From positions 49,328 to 64,324 of the forward strand of contig MU657297.1 in the NCBI GenBank assembly GCA_026770575.1: a DNA stretch of 14,997 nucleotides, in the 5' to 3' direction. A program made the position numbers and the translations under genes. Within the stretch, counting starts at the first letter, position 1. Every line of letters starts with the position of its first letter. The notes under the pieces were generated by a model. That model did no database searches, was not told where the DNA came from, and saw only the letters and a list, made by a program, of their open reading frames with translations. The stretch is from Pelagophyceae sp. CCMP2097. Its lineage: Eukaryota > Sar > Pelagophyceae. Positions 7,216-14,528 of the stretch are shown in pieces.

Positions 7216-9240
7216 TTATTCGGAGTCAAAGTCGTTCGCAGAGTCGGCAGCCGACGCCTCGGCGGCCGACGCCTCTTCGGAAACGTCTTCGCTCGACGAG
7301 GAATCGTCCGAGTCGTCGGCGTTGTCGTCGGCGTCGTCGGCGTCGTCGGCGTCCGACGAGTCGAAGCTCTCGTCGTAGCTCTCGTCGTCGGCCGCGTTGG
7401 GGGATCGCTGCGCGAGGTCGGAGCGGCCCGCGCGGCTCGCGAGCATCTCACCGAGCGCTGGCGACCCGGCGACGGCGGCGAGCGCGGCGGCCAGCGCCTG
7501 CGTGGCGCCGCCGCGCCTCTCCCTTGAAGCGAGTGCGGCGACGAGGGCGTCGACGGCGCCCGCGGCGACGAGGTCGGAGCGGTTCTGGGCACTCCCAAAA
7601 GCCAAATCGCCGAGTGCACTCGCCGCCTTGTGCGCCGCCGAATCGCGCGCCGCGTCCGATTCGCGCGCCGCGCCCTTTTCCGAGCGCGCCGCCGAGCGAC
7701 ACGCGTGCACGAAGACGCCGATCGGCACCGCCGCGAGCACGTCGGCGCGCAGGTCCTGCCCGGTCCGCCGCAGCGCCGACCGCTTCGCGAGGCGACCCAG
7801 CGACCGCGCCGCGTCGCCGGAAACGGACCACGCCGCCGCGCTCGTATGCGGCCGCGGCGCTGCGGCGCCGTCGCTCTCCGACTCGTCGCCTCTGTCGTGC
7901 CCGTCTCCGACCTGCCCGTCTCCGGCCTTATTAGACGCGCGTCTTGAGCGCCGGTGCCGCGGCGGCAGCGCGGCGTCGAGCGCGCGCGCGCAAGCGTCGA
8001 CGGCGCCCGCGCGCGCGAGCTCGTTTGGTATGGCCCGCGCGAGCCTGCCCAGCACCGCAAACGCCGCGGGCGAGCAGCGCGCGAGCGCGCAGGCGCCACC
8101 GAGCATCGTGCGCCGTCCGCGCTTCCTTCCGCCCGCCGCCGCCTCGGCGCCGCCGGCGCGGGCCGCGATGCAGCGCGCGACGACGGCGGCGGCGACAGCG
8201 CACCTTTCATCGGGCGCGGCGCCAAAGGCGAGGCGCGTCACCGCCGCGGCGGCGTCTCGGCGCGCAAGGGCGGCGACTGCATCGCCGGGGAGGACGTGGG
8301 CGTCGTCGCACGCGAAGCTCAAGAGGAGAGAGAGGTGCCTCGCCTCGCCCGCGGCGCCCGGCCGCCGCGGCAGGTCCTCGGCGCGGCCCAGGAGCGACGC
8401 CGCCGCGCACCGGAGGCGCGCCGCCGTCACGCCGGCCGGCGACGGGACCGCGCCCGAGGGCTGGGTCTCTCGGAGGACGTCGACGCACGCGGCAATGGCG
8501 CCCCTACGTGCATCGTCGACCGCCGCGCCACACGCAGGCAAAACGCACGTCCGTTCGAGGATGGTGCGCCGCTCGTCGTCGCCGCCGGCGCTCGGCGGGC
8601 CAGAATCGACGAGGCGAGCAAGAGCCCATGCTGCTGCTTCGGCGAGTCGCCAGCGCGCGCCGAGCCCCGCCGCGCCGCCGCCGGCCGCATGCCCACCGGC
8701 AGTCGCCGTCTCTGCAACCGCCGCCAGGTCCGCAGTGGCCGCGAGCTCCGCGGACGCGGCCAGCACGAAGACGGTCGCGAGGACGTTAAAGAACCCCGTG
8801 CTCAGGCAGAGCGCACCGTTGGCCCGCTGGCACGCGCGATCCGAATCGTCCGCGGCGCCTTCGTTTTCGTCGTCGTCGTCAGCGGCGCGCGTGGACGAAC
8901 GTGCGGCGTCGCCGACGAAGAAGGCCGCGCGCGCCGCCGCGCGCTTGCACCGGTGCGACGCCGCCGCTTCGACGCCGCCGCAGATGACCGCGACGCAGCA
9001 CATGGCCTTCGCGGCGCAGAGCGGCGGCCGCTCGAAGCGCGGCCGCGCCGCGGCCCATGAGTCGAGCGCCTCGCACCAAGACGCCTCGCTCCCGCAGCGA
9101 TTCACCAAGCTGACGGCGCGCGCCGCCGAGGCGTCTGAACAAAAGGCGAGGATTCTGGCCCAGAGCTGTGCGTCGCCGTGCGCCGCGCGCGAACCGCGGC
9201 GCTGCGACATCGTGTGGCCCGGCGCCACGCGCTGCGCCAT
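7216..9240 (-). CDS. Armadillo-like helical repeat protein with F-box-like N-terminus and acidic tail
   Basis: From Met at 9240 the single-exon product is 674 residues; the frame is open to an upstream Met at 9396, but that leader lacks features and runs toward a repeat patch. Residues about 24-62 (QLWARILAFC, then RAVSLVNR, then WCEALD) have the spacing of an F-box, a weak resemblance. The rest is a long Ala/Leu-rich alpha-helical array with armadillo-like signatures, clearest in ALGDLAFGSAQNRSDLVAAG followed by AVDALVAAL near 570-600. Basic patches (GRKRGRR, RHRRSRR) could act as nuclear signals. Residues about 617-674 form a Ser/Asp/Glu tail, DDADDADDNADDSDDSSSSE in part, a possible casein-kinase-2-type target. 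A repeat scaffold role, perhaps in ubiquitin ligase recruitment or transport, is inference only. It lies head-to-tail upstream of the exonuclease gene, with 188 bp between. Confidence 0.72.
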   Translation of the reverse strand: MAQRVAPGHTMSQRRGSRAAHGDAQLWARILAFCSDASAARAVSLVNRCGSEASWCEALDSWAAARPRFERPPLCAAKAMCCVAVICGGVEAAASHRCKRAAARAAFFVGDAARSSTRAADDDDENEGAADDSDRACQRANGALCLSTGFFNVLATVFVLAASAELAATADLAAVAETATAGGHAAGGGAAGLGARWRLAEAAAWALARLVDSGPPSAGGDDERRTILERTCVLPACGAAVDDARRGAIAACVDVLRETQPSGAVPSPAGVTAARLRCAAASLLGRAEDLPRRPGAAGEARHLSLLLSFACDDAHVLPGDAVAALARRDAAAAVTRLAFGAAPDERCAVAAAVVARCIAARAGGAEAAAGGRKRGRRTMLGGACALARCSPAAFAVLGRLARAIPNELARAGAVDACARALDAALPPRHRRSRRASNKAGDGQVGDGHDRGDESESDGAAAPRPHTSAAAWSVSGDAARSLGRLAKRSALRRTGQDLRADVLAAVPIGVFVHACRSAARSEKGAARESDAARDSAAHKAASALGDLAFGSAQNRSDLVAAGAVDALVAALASRERRGGATQALAAALAAVAGSPALGEMLASRAGRSDLAQRSPNAADDESYDESFDSSDADDADDADDNADDSDDSSSSEDVSEEASAAEASAADSANDFDSE

Positions 9241-9371
9241 GGGGTGCTCGGGAGAGATGGGGGGCGAATCAGAGCTGCGGCAGTCGGCGCCGCTTCCGAA
9301 GAAGACCGACGGGGACCGACCGACGCCACCCACCAACGAGAGACGAGCTCCCCGGCTAGTCACTAGTAGCC

Positions 9372-9517
9372 TCCTCGACCAGCGGTGGGAATTCACTGGA
9401 ATTTCAAAGTGAGTGAATATTCACGCGAGCCCCCAAATGTTCGGTGGTAGTGAAGTCATTAATGAATCGACGTTCACTACGGCTGCAAATCCTGGTGAAT
9501 GTGAAGTGAATCAGTGA
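9372..9517. repeat. GTGAAT/ATTCAC-rich patch
   Basis: About 145 bp hold many copies of GTGAAT or ATTCAC in both directions, including the perfect palindrome GTGAATATTCAC at 9413-9424 and an inverted pair GTAGTGAA...TTCACTAC around 9448-9482. It ends exactly where the right copy of the flanking repeat begins. It could be the end of a degraded mobile element or an array of regulator sites. Confidence 0.55.
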
Positions 9518-9650
9518 ATAGGGGTCGCCGGGCTTCGGAGCTGGTGGATAAGAGGGATTCGGTGAGGTCGTCACAGTGGGCGAGGGCAGGTCGGTCGTGG
9601 GCGAGGGTAGTCAGTTCGGAGGGGTCCCGTGGAGGGCGCGACGGGCGATG
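9518..9650 (+). repeat. Right copy of ~130-bp inverted repeat flanking the gene block
   Basis: This is the inverted match of window positions 1-127. Both share the core ATAGGGGTCGCCGGGC at the inner edge and end with ACGGGCGATG at the point where the left copy leaves the window, so the similarity may extend further. It includes a degenerate form of the ~21-bp tandem unit (GTCGTGGGCGAGGGTA). Confidence 0.85.
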
Positions 9651-9897
9651 GAAGGTGTTTAGAATCTCCGTCCGGGACGGGCTGGTTGTAATGTTTGTCC
9701 GCGAGCAGTGCGCCGCGCCAAGAGGAGGCCCACGGATCTGTAAGGAGCGACTAACAGACTCGCTGCCGTGAACGCTCCCAGCCCACTTTCCTGAGGCATG
9801 AGAATTCTGTGAAAAAAAACCTTCTGGCGCTAGGTCGTTTTGGGGCCGTTTCGAGGGGCTGGAGAGAGGTCCGGGGACCAGACCACCCCCGTGAGTT
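9651..9897. other. Intergenic sequence without a recognised feature
   Basis: I see no coding, RNA or repeat structure here beyond an A8 run at 9812-9819. Short open frames lack coding character. Confidence 0.5.
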
Positions 9898-10359
9898 CAG
9901 CGTTGCGGGTCATGCTGAGTATCAAAAATTTACCGCCGTCGCGCGCGCGCGCCGCCCGCAATATGCGAAAAAAGGGGGGAAGAGAGCCGCAGGGCGCTCG
10001 CGGCGCGCTTCGTGGGCCGCTCAGGGTGGCCATCTTCTCGGGGCGGCGACTCAAGGGTACGATGCGACCCTCTTGAGCCAGCGGCGCCGCGACGAAGGCC
10101 GGCGGGTGACACCATGTGTTGGGGCGCAAGCGCTACGCGGCGGACGCTGCCGGAAACGCAGCGGCCTTTCGGTCAGAGGCTCCGCTGGCTCGGGAGGGGA
10201 CACTTCGTGCGCTGGGGTCGCCGCCCCGGGAAGATGGCCACCCTAAGTGGCCCACGAAGCGCGCCGCGAGCGCCCCGGCGGCCCTCTTCCCCCATATTGC
10301 GGGCGGCGCGCGCGCGCGACGGCAGTGACTTTTGGTGCTCAGTATGACCCGCAACGCTG
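9898..10359. repeat. Large imperfect foldback (inverted repeat, ~180-bp arms)
   Basis: The left arm 9898-10084 and right arm 10182-10359 are inverted copies separated by about 97 bp. Both share blocks such as CAGCGTTGCGGGTCAT, a CG-alternating tract, CGCCCGCAATATG, GCTCGCGGCGCGCTTCGTGG and GGTGGCCATCTTC, with scattered substitutions and small indels. Both arms include (CG)n runs of 12-14 nt. No transposase or clear target-site duplication was found. It could be a foldback-type element or two inverted copies of one repeat. Confidence 0.8.
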
Positions 10360-10457
10360 CGCGTCGAACGCACCACTCGCGACCTCCGGGGGGGCGCGCG
10401 CGCGCTGAGAACGTCCTGGGGGTCATCATCGCGGAGCCGCGCATTTTTTCCTAGGTA

Positions 10458-11009
10458 CAAGGGGTATCGGCGATAAAGCCGACCTCAAGTGGCGCAAGTT
10501 TGTGCCTCCAAGAGGCCGCCTGCGGGGGTGGGCGTGGTCGCTATGGGCCTCCCTGCCCCCCGGGGTGTCCGTGACATGATCAGCCTCGAGGAGGGCGCCT
10601 TGCAAGGGCGCGAACAAGCGTTTCCCCCAATATTTTGGACTTGATAAAATCTTTATTTGCCTCTTTACCTTGATTTTGAACCGATTTTGCCTCCGTATAG
10701 CGAAGGTTCGGGCCCGGCTGTCCATGGCAGGACCGCCCGGATAAAAAAACTGGCTATGTGACGGGGCGGGTCCATACGTACTGGGGTGGTATTTGACTTG
10801 TCCCGTACGAGTGCCGCGAGTGGCGCTTCAGACGAGCCAAAACAGACGTTCTGATTTTTAGTTTGGGCGTTTTTAACAAAAGATTTTTTTGGGCCATGGC
10901 ATTGCCGGACTCAGCGCGACGTCCTCTATGACTTCCAACAGGGCCAAACTCCAACCGACGAAAACTCCGATGGACAGAAAGTCCTCAGCGTCATTAGCGA
11001 TACCCCTTG
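10458..11009 (+). mobile_element. 552-bp non-autonomous TA-flanked MITE, copy 1
   Basis: The element is bounded by TA at 10456-10457 and 11010-11011. Its ends are perfect 12-bp terminal inverted repeats, CAAGGGGTATCG, and similarity continues weakly inward. No open frame looks like a transposase. The same sequence occurs inverted at 13381-13933, roughly 85-90 percent identical by eye. A TA target duplication with short terminal repeats fits the Tc1/mariner type, mobilised in trans; the superfamily call is inference because the terminal sequence itself is not diagnostic. Confidence 0.88.
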
Positions 11010-11011
11010 TA

Positions 11012-11179
11012 GGAAGTTGTTGCCCCTACAATTGTATTGGATTCTGCTCCCTATTGGATTCGGGTTTGGCCAATCAGGGGGCTTATAATGTGAATTTAAC
11101 CAATCACGGCCCCTCCAAAAAGACGAATCCAATAGGGGATCGTCCGGCGATCCCGAATCCAATAGGGGCAACAACTTCC
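11012..11179. mobile_element. 168-bp TA-flanked MITE abutting the 552-bp element
   Basis: Terminal inverted repeats begin GGAAGTTGTTGCCCCTA and end with its complement, flanked by TA at 11010-11011 and 11180-11181. The left TA is also the right TA of the neighbouring 552-bp element. Inside, the module CCTATTGGATTC or its complement recurs (about 11047-11062, 11127-11139 and 11153-11166, with a weaker form near 11033), together with two CCAATCA motifs. An inner dyad GGGATCG...CGATCCC lies at about 11138-11156. Confidence 0.82.
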
Positions 11180-11181
11180 TA

Positions 11182-11867
11182 CTCGTTGTACGGAAAATTA
11201 GGGAGCTGCCGATTTTGGGGGGTCACTAAAAAAACGAGGCTAGCCAGCTAGAAGCAGGCGGCTTTTATCCAAAAAACGGCAGAAACCCGAAAAAGGCGCA
11301 AAAAAGGTCGCCTCGGGTTTTTAGGGTTTGGTATATACTGGGGGTGAGGTGAGGTGAGGGTTGATTATTTATTTACCAGTAATCGAATGTGTATCCGGTA
11401 AGGCTTTTTACACGAGCGGCTTAAAATTTATTCAGCGATTTCGGTTCGCTGCGCTCGAAAAGCGCGTCTACTACTAGGAAGGAACGTCGAGAAAACCCTC
11501 GCGATGTCAGATGCAACCGACACGTCCGGCTTTTCGTAAGGCTGGCCACCGGCCTCGTCCGCTCTCTACCGCAGGGTCCACCCGACCTCGCCTCTCCTGC
11601 TCCTCATTAATAATTGCCAGAATATTTTCAAGAAACGTGTGCCTCGAATCAACGCGGAAGCCTCGCTCTCGGCCCCACGGCTCCGACCGTCCAAGTCAAG
11701 AGTCCAGTCGGACCGAGTCAGTGCGTTTATTGATATTGAGGTCTGTGTCCGCCCGATTCGATCCCGGGCCCGCTTTCAAAGAGCAAGAAACATTAAGAAC
11801 GTTCAAGTGAATCTTGCCGCGGCGCCGCGTACGTCGAGGCCCACGCTGTATCCCGCGGCGGGGGACG
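11182..11867. other. Intergenic sequence and presumed upstream region of the F-box/WD40-like remnant
   Basis: The first half is moderately AT-rich. It contains an interrupted stem-loop (AAACCCGA at 11283, GGCG at 11295, then CGCCTCGGGTTT at 11309-11320) and three tandem GAGGT units near 11345-11360. Short open frames between 11511 and 11947 lack coding features. No RNA gene is recognised. Confidence 0.5.
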
Positions 11868-12146
11868 ATGGACGTCGTCGACAAGGCCTCGCGAGCCGTC
11901 GAGGCGCGACCCGCCGTCGGGCCCGCGCCAGTCCTCGAGGTGTTTGAGCTGAGCGACCTCCTCGCGCTCATCCTGCGGCTGTCGGCATCGCCCAACGCGC
12001 TCGTGACGAAGCGAGTCGCTCGAGCTGGGCAAGCCGTGGCGCCGGCCGTGCGCAAGCTCATCTGGCAAGACCGCATTTTGAAGGGCACCGCAATCCTCAA
12101 GGGGCATACCGGCAGCATCAGGAGCTGCGCGTTCTCGCTCGATTAG
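11868..12146 (+). pseudogene. Truncated F-box/WD40-like gene fragment
   Basis: From Met at 11868 (a Met 54 nt upstream is less likely) the frame gives only 92 residues. Residues about 25-70 have an F-box-like hydrophobic pattern (VFELSDLLALILRLS, then KLIWQDRI). The end reads ILKGHTGSIRSCAFSLD, the canonical opening of a WD40 repeat. In WD40 proteins this is followed by G and more strands to build a propeller; here TAG (12144-12146) stops it at that point, and no further WD repeat follows in any frame I checked before the repeat-rich stretch begins. It is most likely a 5' gene fragment left after truncation. An unseen intron is possible, but I found no good donor before the stop. Confidence 0.6.
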
Positions 12147-12270
12147 GGCCCACGTAGGGGCTAACCCCAAGGATTTGTAGGTATGTACCTGTTAAAAGAA
12201 CGTTCCGAGGAGCGTTCTTTGGAGCGGTTTTTAAATGGTCATTTTCGTCATTATTGCAACCATTTTCACT

Positions 12271-12334
12271 CGCTGTGGTGCATATCAGTGCGTGGTTCAG
12301 TTTTTTCATATTCGCGCTGATATGAACCACAGCG
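12271..12334. repeat. 22-bp stem, 20-nt loop hairpin
   Basis: Arms 12271-12292 (CGCTGTGGTGCATATCAGTG start) and 12313-12334 pair at 20 of 22 positions. The loop is T-rich. The size suits a small structured RNA or a decayed element end. A second small stem, AAGAACG...CGTTCTT, lies just upstream near 12196-12220. Confidence 0.7.
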
Positions 12335-12438
12335 GGCCGGCCGGGCGGGCCGACGTAAGAAAGTAGGATTTCTATTGGAATTACAGTTGTGCTAGAGGCT
12401 AAAAATGTACAAAAAGTCGTTTATCGCTATTATCAGGA

Positions 12439-12549
12439 TACAAGAGCGCAACGGAGACACACGGAGGACCCGACTTCGAGCGAAGAATACAGACAAATCC
12501 CATTGCAATGCCCACGTAAATTATTTAAATTATTTAACTAATCGCTGAA
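12439..12549. repeat. Tandem unit X, copy 1 (111 bp)
   Basis: It begins TACAAGAGCGC and ends TTAACTAATCGCTGAA. It is almost identical to 12692-12802 with fewer than about ten substitutions. A last fragment of the same unit (TATTTAACTAATCGCTGAA) occurs at 13250-13268. Each copy precedes a tRNA-tail-like repeat, so the whole region looks like tandem duplication. Confidence 0.85.
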
Positions 12550-12550
12550 T

Positions 12551-12689
12551 TTTGCGGCCGACCAGATTCGAACCTGTGACCAAAAACTTCTTCTATGATG
12601 ATTCCAATGAGGCTCCTGCTCGACCTCCACTCCCAATCTTAGCGATCGCATCAACCACAAATCGCTAAATCGGCCGAGTTGCTGCCCTT
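12551..12689 (-). repeat. tRNA-tail-like (SINE-like) repeat, copy A
   Basis: On the minus strand it contains GGTTCGAATC, which fits the pol III B box / T-loop, followed by TGGTCGGCCGCA like a tRNA acceptor end. About 90 nt upstream on that strand, TGGTTGATGCG in sister copies is close to an A box. It is the short form and lacks the 85-bp module of copy B. At 12594-12595 it keeps the unoccupied TA into which the MITE of copy C inserted. Confidence 0.7.
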
Positions 12690-12691
12690 AT

Positions 12692-12802
12692 TACAAGAGC
12701 GCGCCGGAGGCACACGGAGGACCCGACTTCGAGCGAAGGATACAGACAAATCCCATTGCAATGCCCACGTAAATAATTAAAATTATTTAACTAATCGCTG
12801 AA
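12692..12802. repeat. Tandem unit X, copy 2 (111 bp)
   Basis: This is the near-identical second copy of 12439-12549. It is followed by an AT-rich pyrimidine-biased stretch (12803-12854) that also follows the third, partial copy at 13250. Confidence 0.85.
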
Positions 12803-12854
12803 CCTTCAAATCCTCCTTATCTTTATTTTTATTTTTTTATTTCTTATTGAGCTA

Positions 12855-13166
12855 TTTTTTTTTTTTTTTTTGCGGCCGACCAGATTCGAACCTGTGACCA
12901 AAAACTTCTTCTATGATATGATGATTGCTTGCTTAATATCCACCCTGGGTGGGGCTGGCCCAGGCGGGAATAACCGCCAAACCCGAGTCAAAGGTGGGCA
13001 TGATTCCAATGAGGCTCCTGCTCGACCTCCACTCCCGATTTTAGCAATCGCATCAACCACAGTCGCTGAATCGGCCGAGTTGCTGCCCTTTTCTTCCCAA
13101 AGGTGGAACCTCACGGATTTACCCGGGGACGGACAGAAGGACGGACAGACAAAATTGCCCCTGGTA
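12855..13166 (-). repeat. tRNA-tail-like (SINE-like) repeat, copy B with 85-bp module
   Basis: On the minus strand the repeat ends in GGTTCGAATC...GGCCGC plus an A17 tail (plus-strand T17 at 12855-12871), as retroposed SINEs do. The module at about 12916-13000, absent from copies A and C, has dyads CCACCCTGGGTGG and GGCGGGAATAACCGCC. The far end carries GGACAGAC-type octamers and AAAATTGCCCCTGGTA. Confidence 0.72.
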
Positions 13167-13180
13167 ATCCTTCAATCATA

Positions 13181-13241
13181 GGACCCGAAGGGCCCTTGCC
13201 GTAAACTGACGTTGATTAAACGGCAAGGACCCTCCGGGTCC
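13181..13241. repeat. 23-bp stem, ~15-nt loop GC-rich hairpin
   Basis: GGACCCGAAGGGCCCTTGCC at 13181-13200 faces its near-complement GGCAAGGACCCTCCGGGTCC at 13222-13241, about 20 of 23 pairs when the arm ends are included. It is followed by TCAAAAAC. It sits between repeat copies B and C. Its role is unknown. Confidence 0.7.
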
Positions 13242-13330
13242 TCAAAAACTATTTAACTAATCGCTGAACCTTCAAATCCTCCTTATCTTTATCTTTATCT
13301 TTATATTTCTTATTGAGCTATTTGTTTTTG

Positions 13331-14125
13331 TTTTTTTTGCGGCCGACCAGATTCGAACCTGTGACCAAAAACTTCTTCTACAAGGGGTTTCGCTAATGAC
13401 GCCGAGGGCTTTCTGTCCATTGCAGTGTTCGTCGGTTGGAGTTTTGCTCCTGTTGGGAGTGATAGGGGACGTCGCGCTGAGTCCGGAAATGCCCGAGACT
13501 ATAGAAATTGTTTGTTAAAAACGCTCAAACTATAAATCTGAACGTCTGTTTTGGCGCGTGTGAAGCGCCACTCGCGGCAATCTTATAGGATCGGCCAAAT
13601 ACCACCCCAGTACGTAAGGACCCACCCCGTCACAAAGCCAGAATTTCGATTCCTGCGATCCTGCAATGGTCAGCCGGGCCCGAACCTTCGCAATACGGAG
13701 GCAAAATTGGTTCAAAATCAAGGTAAAGAGGCAAATAAAGATTTTATCAAGTCCAAAATATTGGGGGAAACGCTTGTTCACGCCCTTGCAAGGCGCCCTC
13801 CTCGAGGCTGATCATGTCACGGACACCCCGGGGGGCAGGGAGGCCCATAGCGACCACGCCCACCCCCGCAGGCGGCCTCTGGGAGGCACAACTTTGCGTC
13901 ACTTAAGGTCGGCTTTATCGCCGATACCCCTTGTATGATGATTCCAATGAGGCTCCTGCTCGACCTCCACTCCCAATTTTAGCAATCGCATTAACCACCA
14001 ATCGCTGAATCGGCCGAGTTGCTGCCCTTTTATTCCTTAAGGTGGAACCTCACGGATTTACCCGGGGATAGACATAAGGACAGAAGGACAGACGGACAGA
14101 CGGACAGACAAAATTGCCCCTGGTA
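13331..14125 (-). repeat. tRNA-tail-like (SINE-like) repeat, copy C, split by a MITE
   Basis: Parts 13331-13380 and 13934-14125 together form one repeat with the same order as copy B minus the 85-bp module. The minus-strand end again has the B-box-like sequence and an A8 tail. The octamer GGACAGAC is expanded here to four units (14078-14109). The interruption is the 553-bp MITE. Confidence 0.75.
13381..13933 (-). mobile_element. 553-bp TA-flanked MITE, copy 2, with intact paralogous empty site
   Basis: The ends are CAAGGGGTTTCG (left) and CAAGGGGTATCG (right, on the minus strand), 11 of 12 matching, with flanking TA at 13379-13380 and 13934-13935. Compared with copy A at 12585-12610, removing the element plus one TA restores ACTTCTTCTATGATGATTCC exactly. 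That fixes both boundaries and the 2-bp duplication. It is the inverted copy of 10458-11009, and no transposase frame is present. Confidence 0.93.
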
Positions 14126-14275
14126 CAGGGTGAATGTGAGAGTAAGATAATGGCCAAAGACAACCCGTTGCCTTTTGGTTCTTAAAATTTAAGCGAATCG
14201 ACAGTGCCTGCCACCTTTGCCTTCTTAAAATATAAGATAATCGGCCCAGTGGGAAAGGGGTCCACCGTTTCAGCG

Positions 14276-14443
14276 ATGTCCCGAGTCCCGGAGAGACAGA
14301 GAGTCTCCCTGGAGCTCCAGAAAGGGGGGAAAGTGGCATGTCACTGCTGTCCGCGGATGAGGTCGCGGTTTGACAAGTTCGTGCGAACACGCCACGCGGC
14401 CGACCCTCACAAGCGCCACCCCCCCTCGCAGCTCGAAGGCTAC
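14276..14443 (+). other. Candidate upstream exon of the Cys-rich gene
   Basis: An open frame from Met at 14276 (or Met at 14204) reads SRVPERQRVSLELQKGG, then ACHCCPRMRSRFDKFVRTRH, with Cys and His spaced loosely like a zinc finger. A donor-like TAC|GTCAGT at 14444 in phase 0 could join to the acceptor GCATAG|G at 14528, giving an 85-nt intron. The GTCAGT donor is weak, so this is a tentative model. If unspliced, the frame ends at 14467. Confidence 0.35.
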
Positions 14444-14528
14444 GTCAGTCACCGCTCCCTCACATGAATTCTGCCCCGAACCCCCGCCTTACTCGACCCG
14501 ATCCGGACCCGACCCCCTATTCGCATAG

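Noticed and set aside
6663..7934. 423-residue Arg/Pro-rich plus-strand frame
   Set aside because: It crosses two minus-strand genes and their spacer and has only low-complexity basic sequence.
7397..9412. 671-residue plus-strand frame opposite the armadillo-like gene
   Set aside because: It is composed almost entirely of Ala, Arg, Ser and Pro as expected from GC-rich antisense. The minus strand shows helical repeats and a coherent acidic tail.
9809..10347. Several overlapping short frames in the foldback region
   Set aside because: The frames exist in mirrored form in both arms of an inverted repeat and show no protein motif.
10889..11251. 120-residue frame across the two MITEs
   Set aside because: It spans the junction of two non-autonomous elements and is not similar to a transposase.
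12551..12600. A functional tRNA gene read on the minus strand
   Set aside because: Only the T-loop/B-box and acceptor-like end are recognisable. No anticodon arm or matching 5' acceptor strand is convincing, and three copies sit in a repeat array.
12439..13380. CRISPR-like array
   Set aside because: The repeated units are long, unequal and composite, with poly-A/T tails and no short repeat-spacer rhythm.
13530..13938. Short frames inside the second MITE copy
   Set aside because: Equivalent frames are shifted or broken in the first copy, so they are not under coding constraint.
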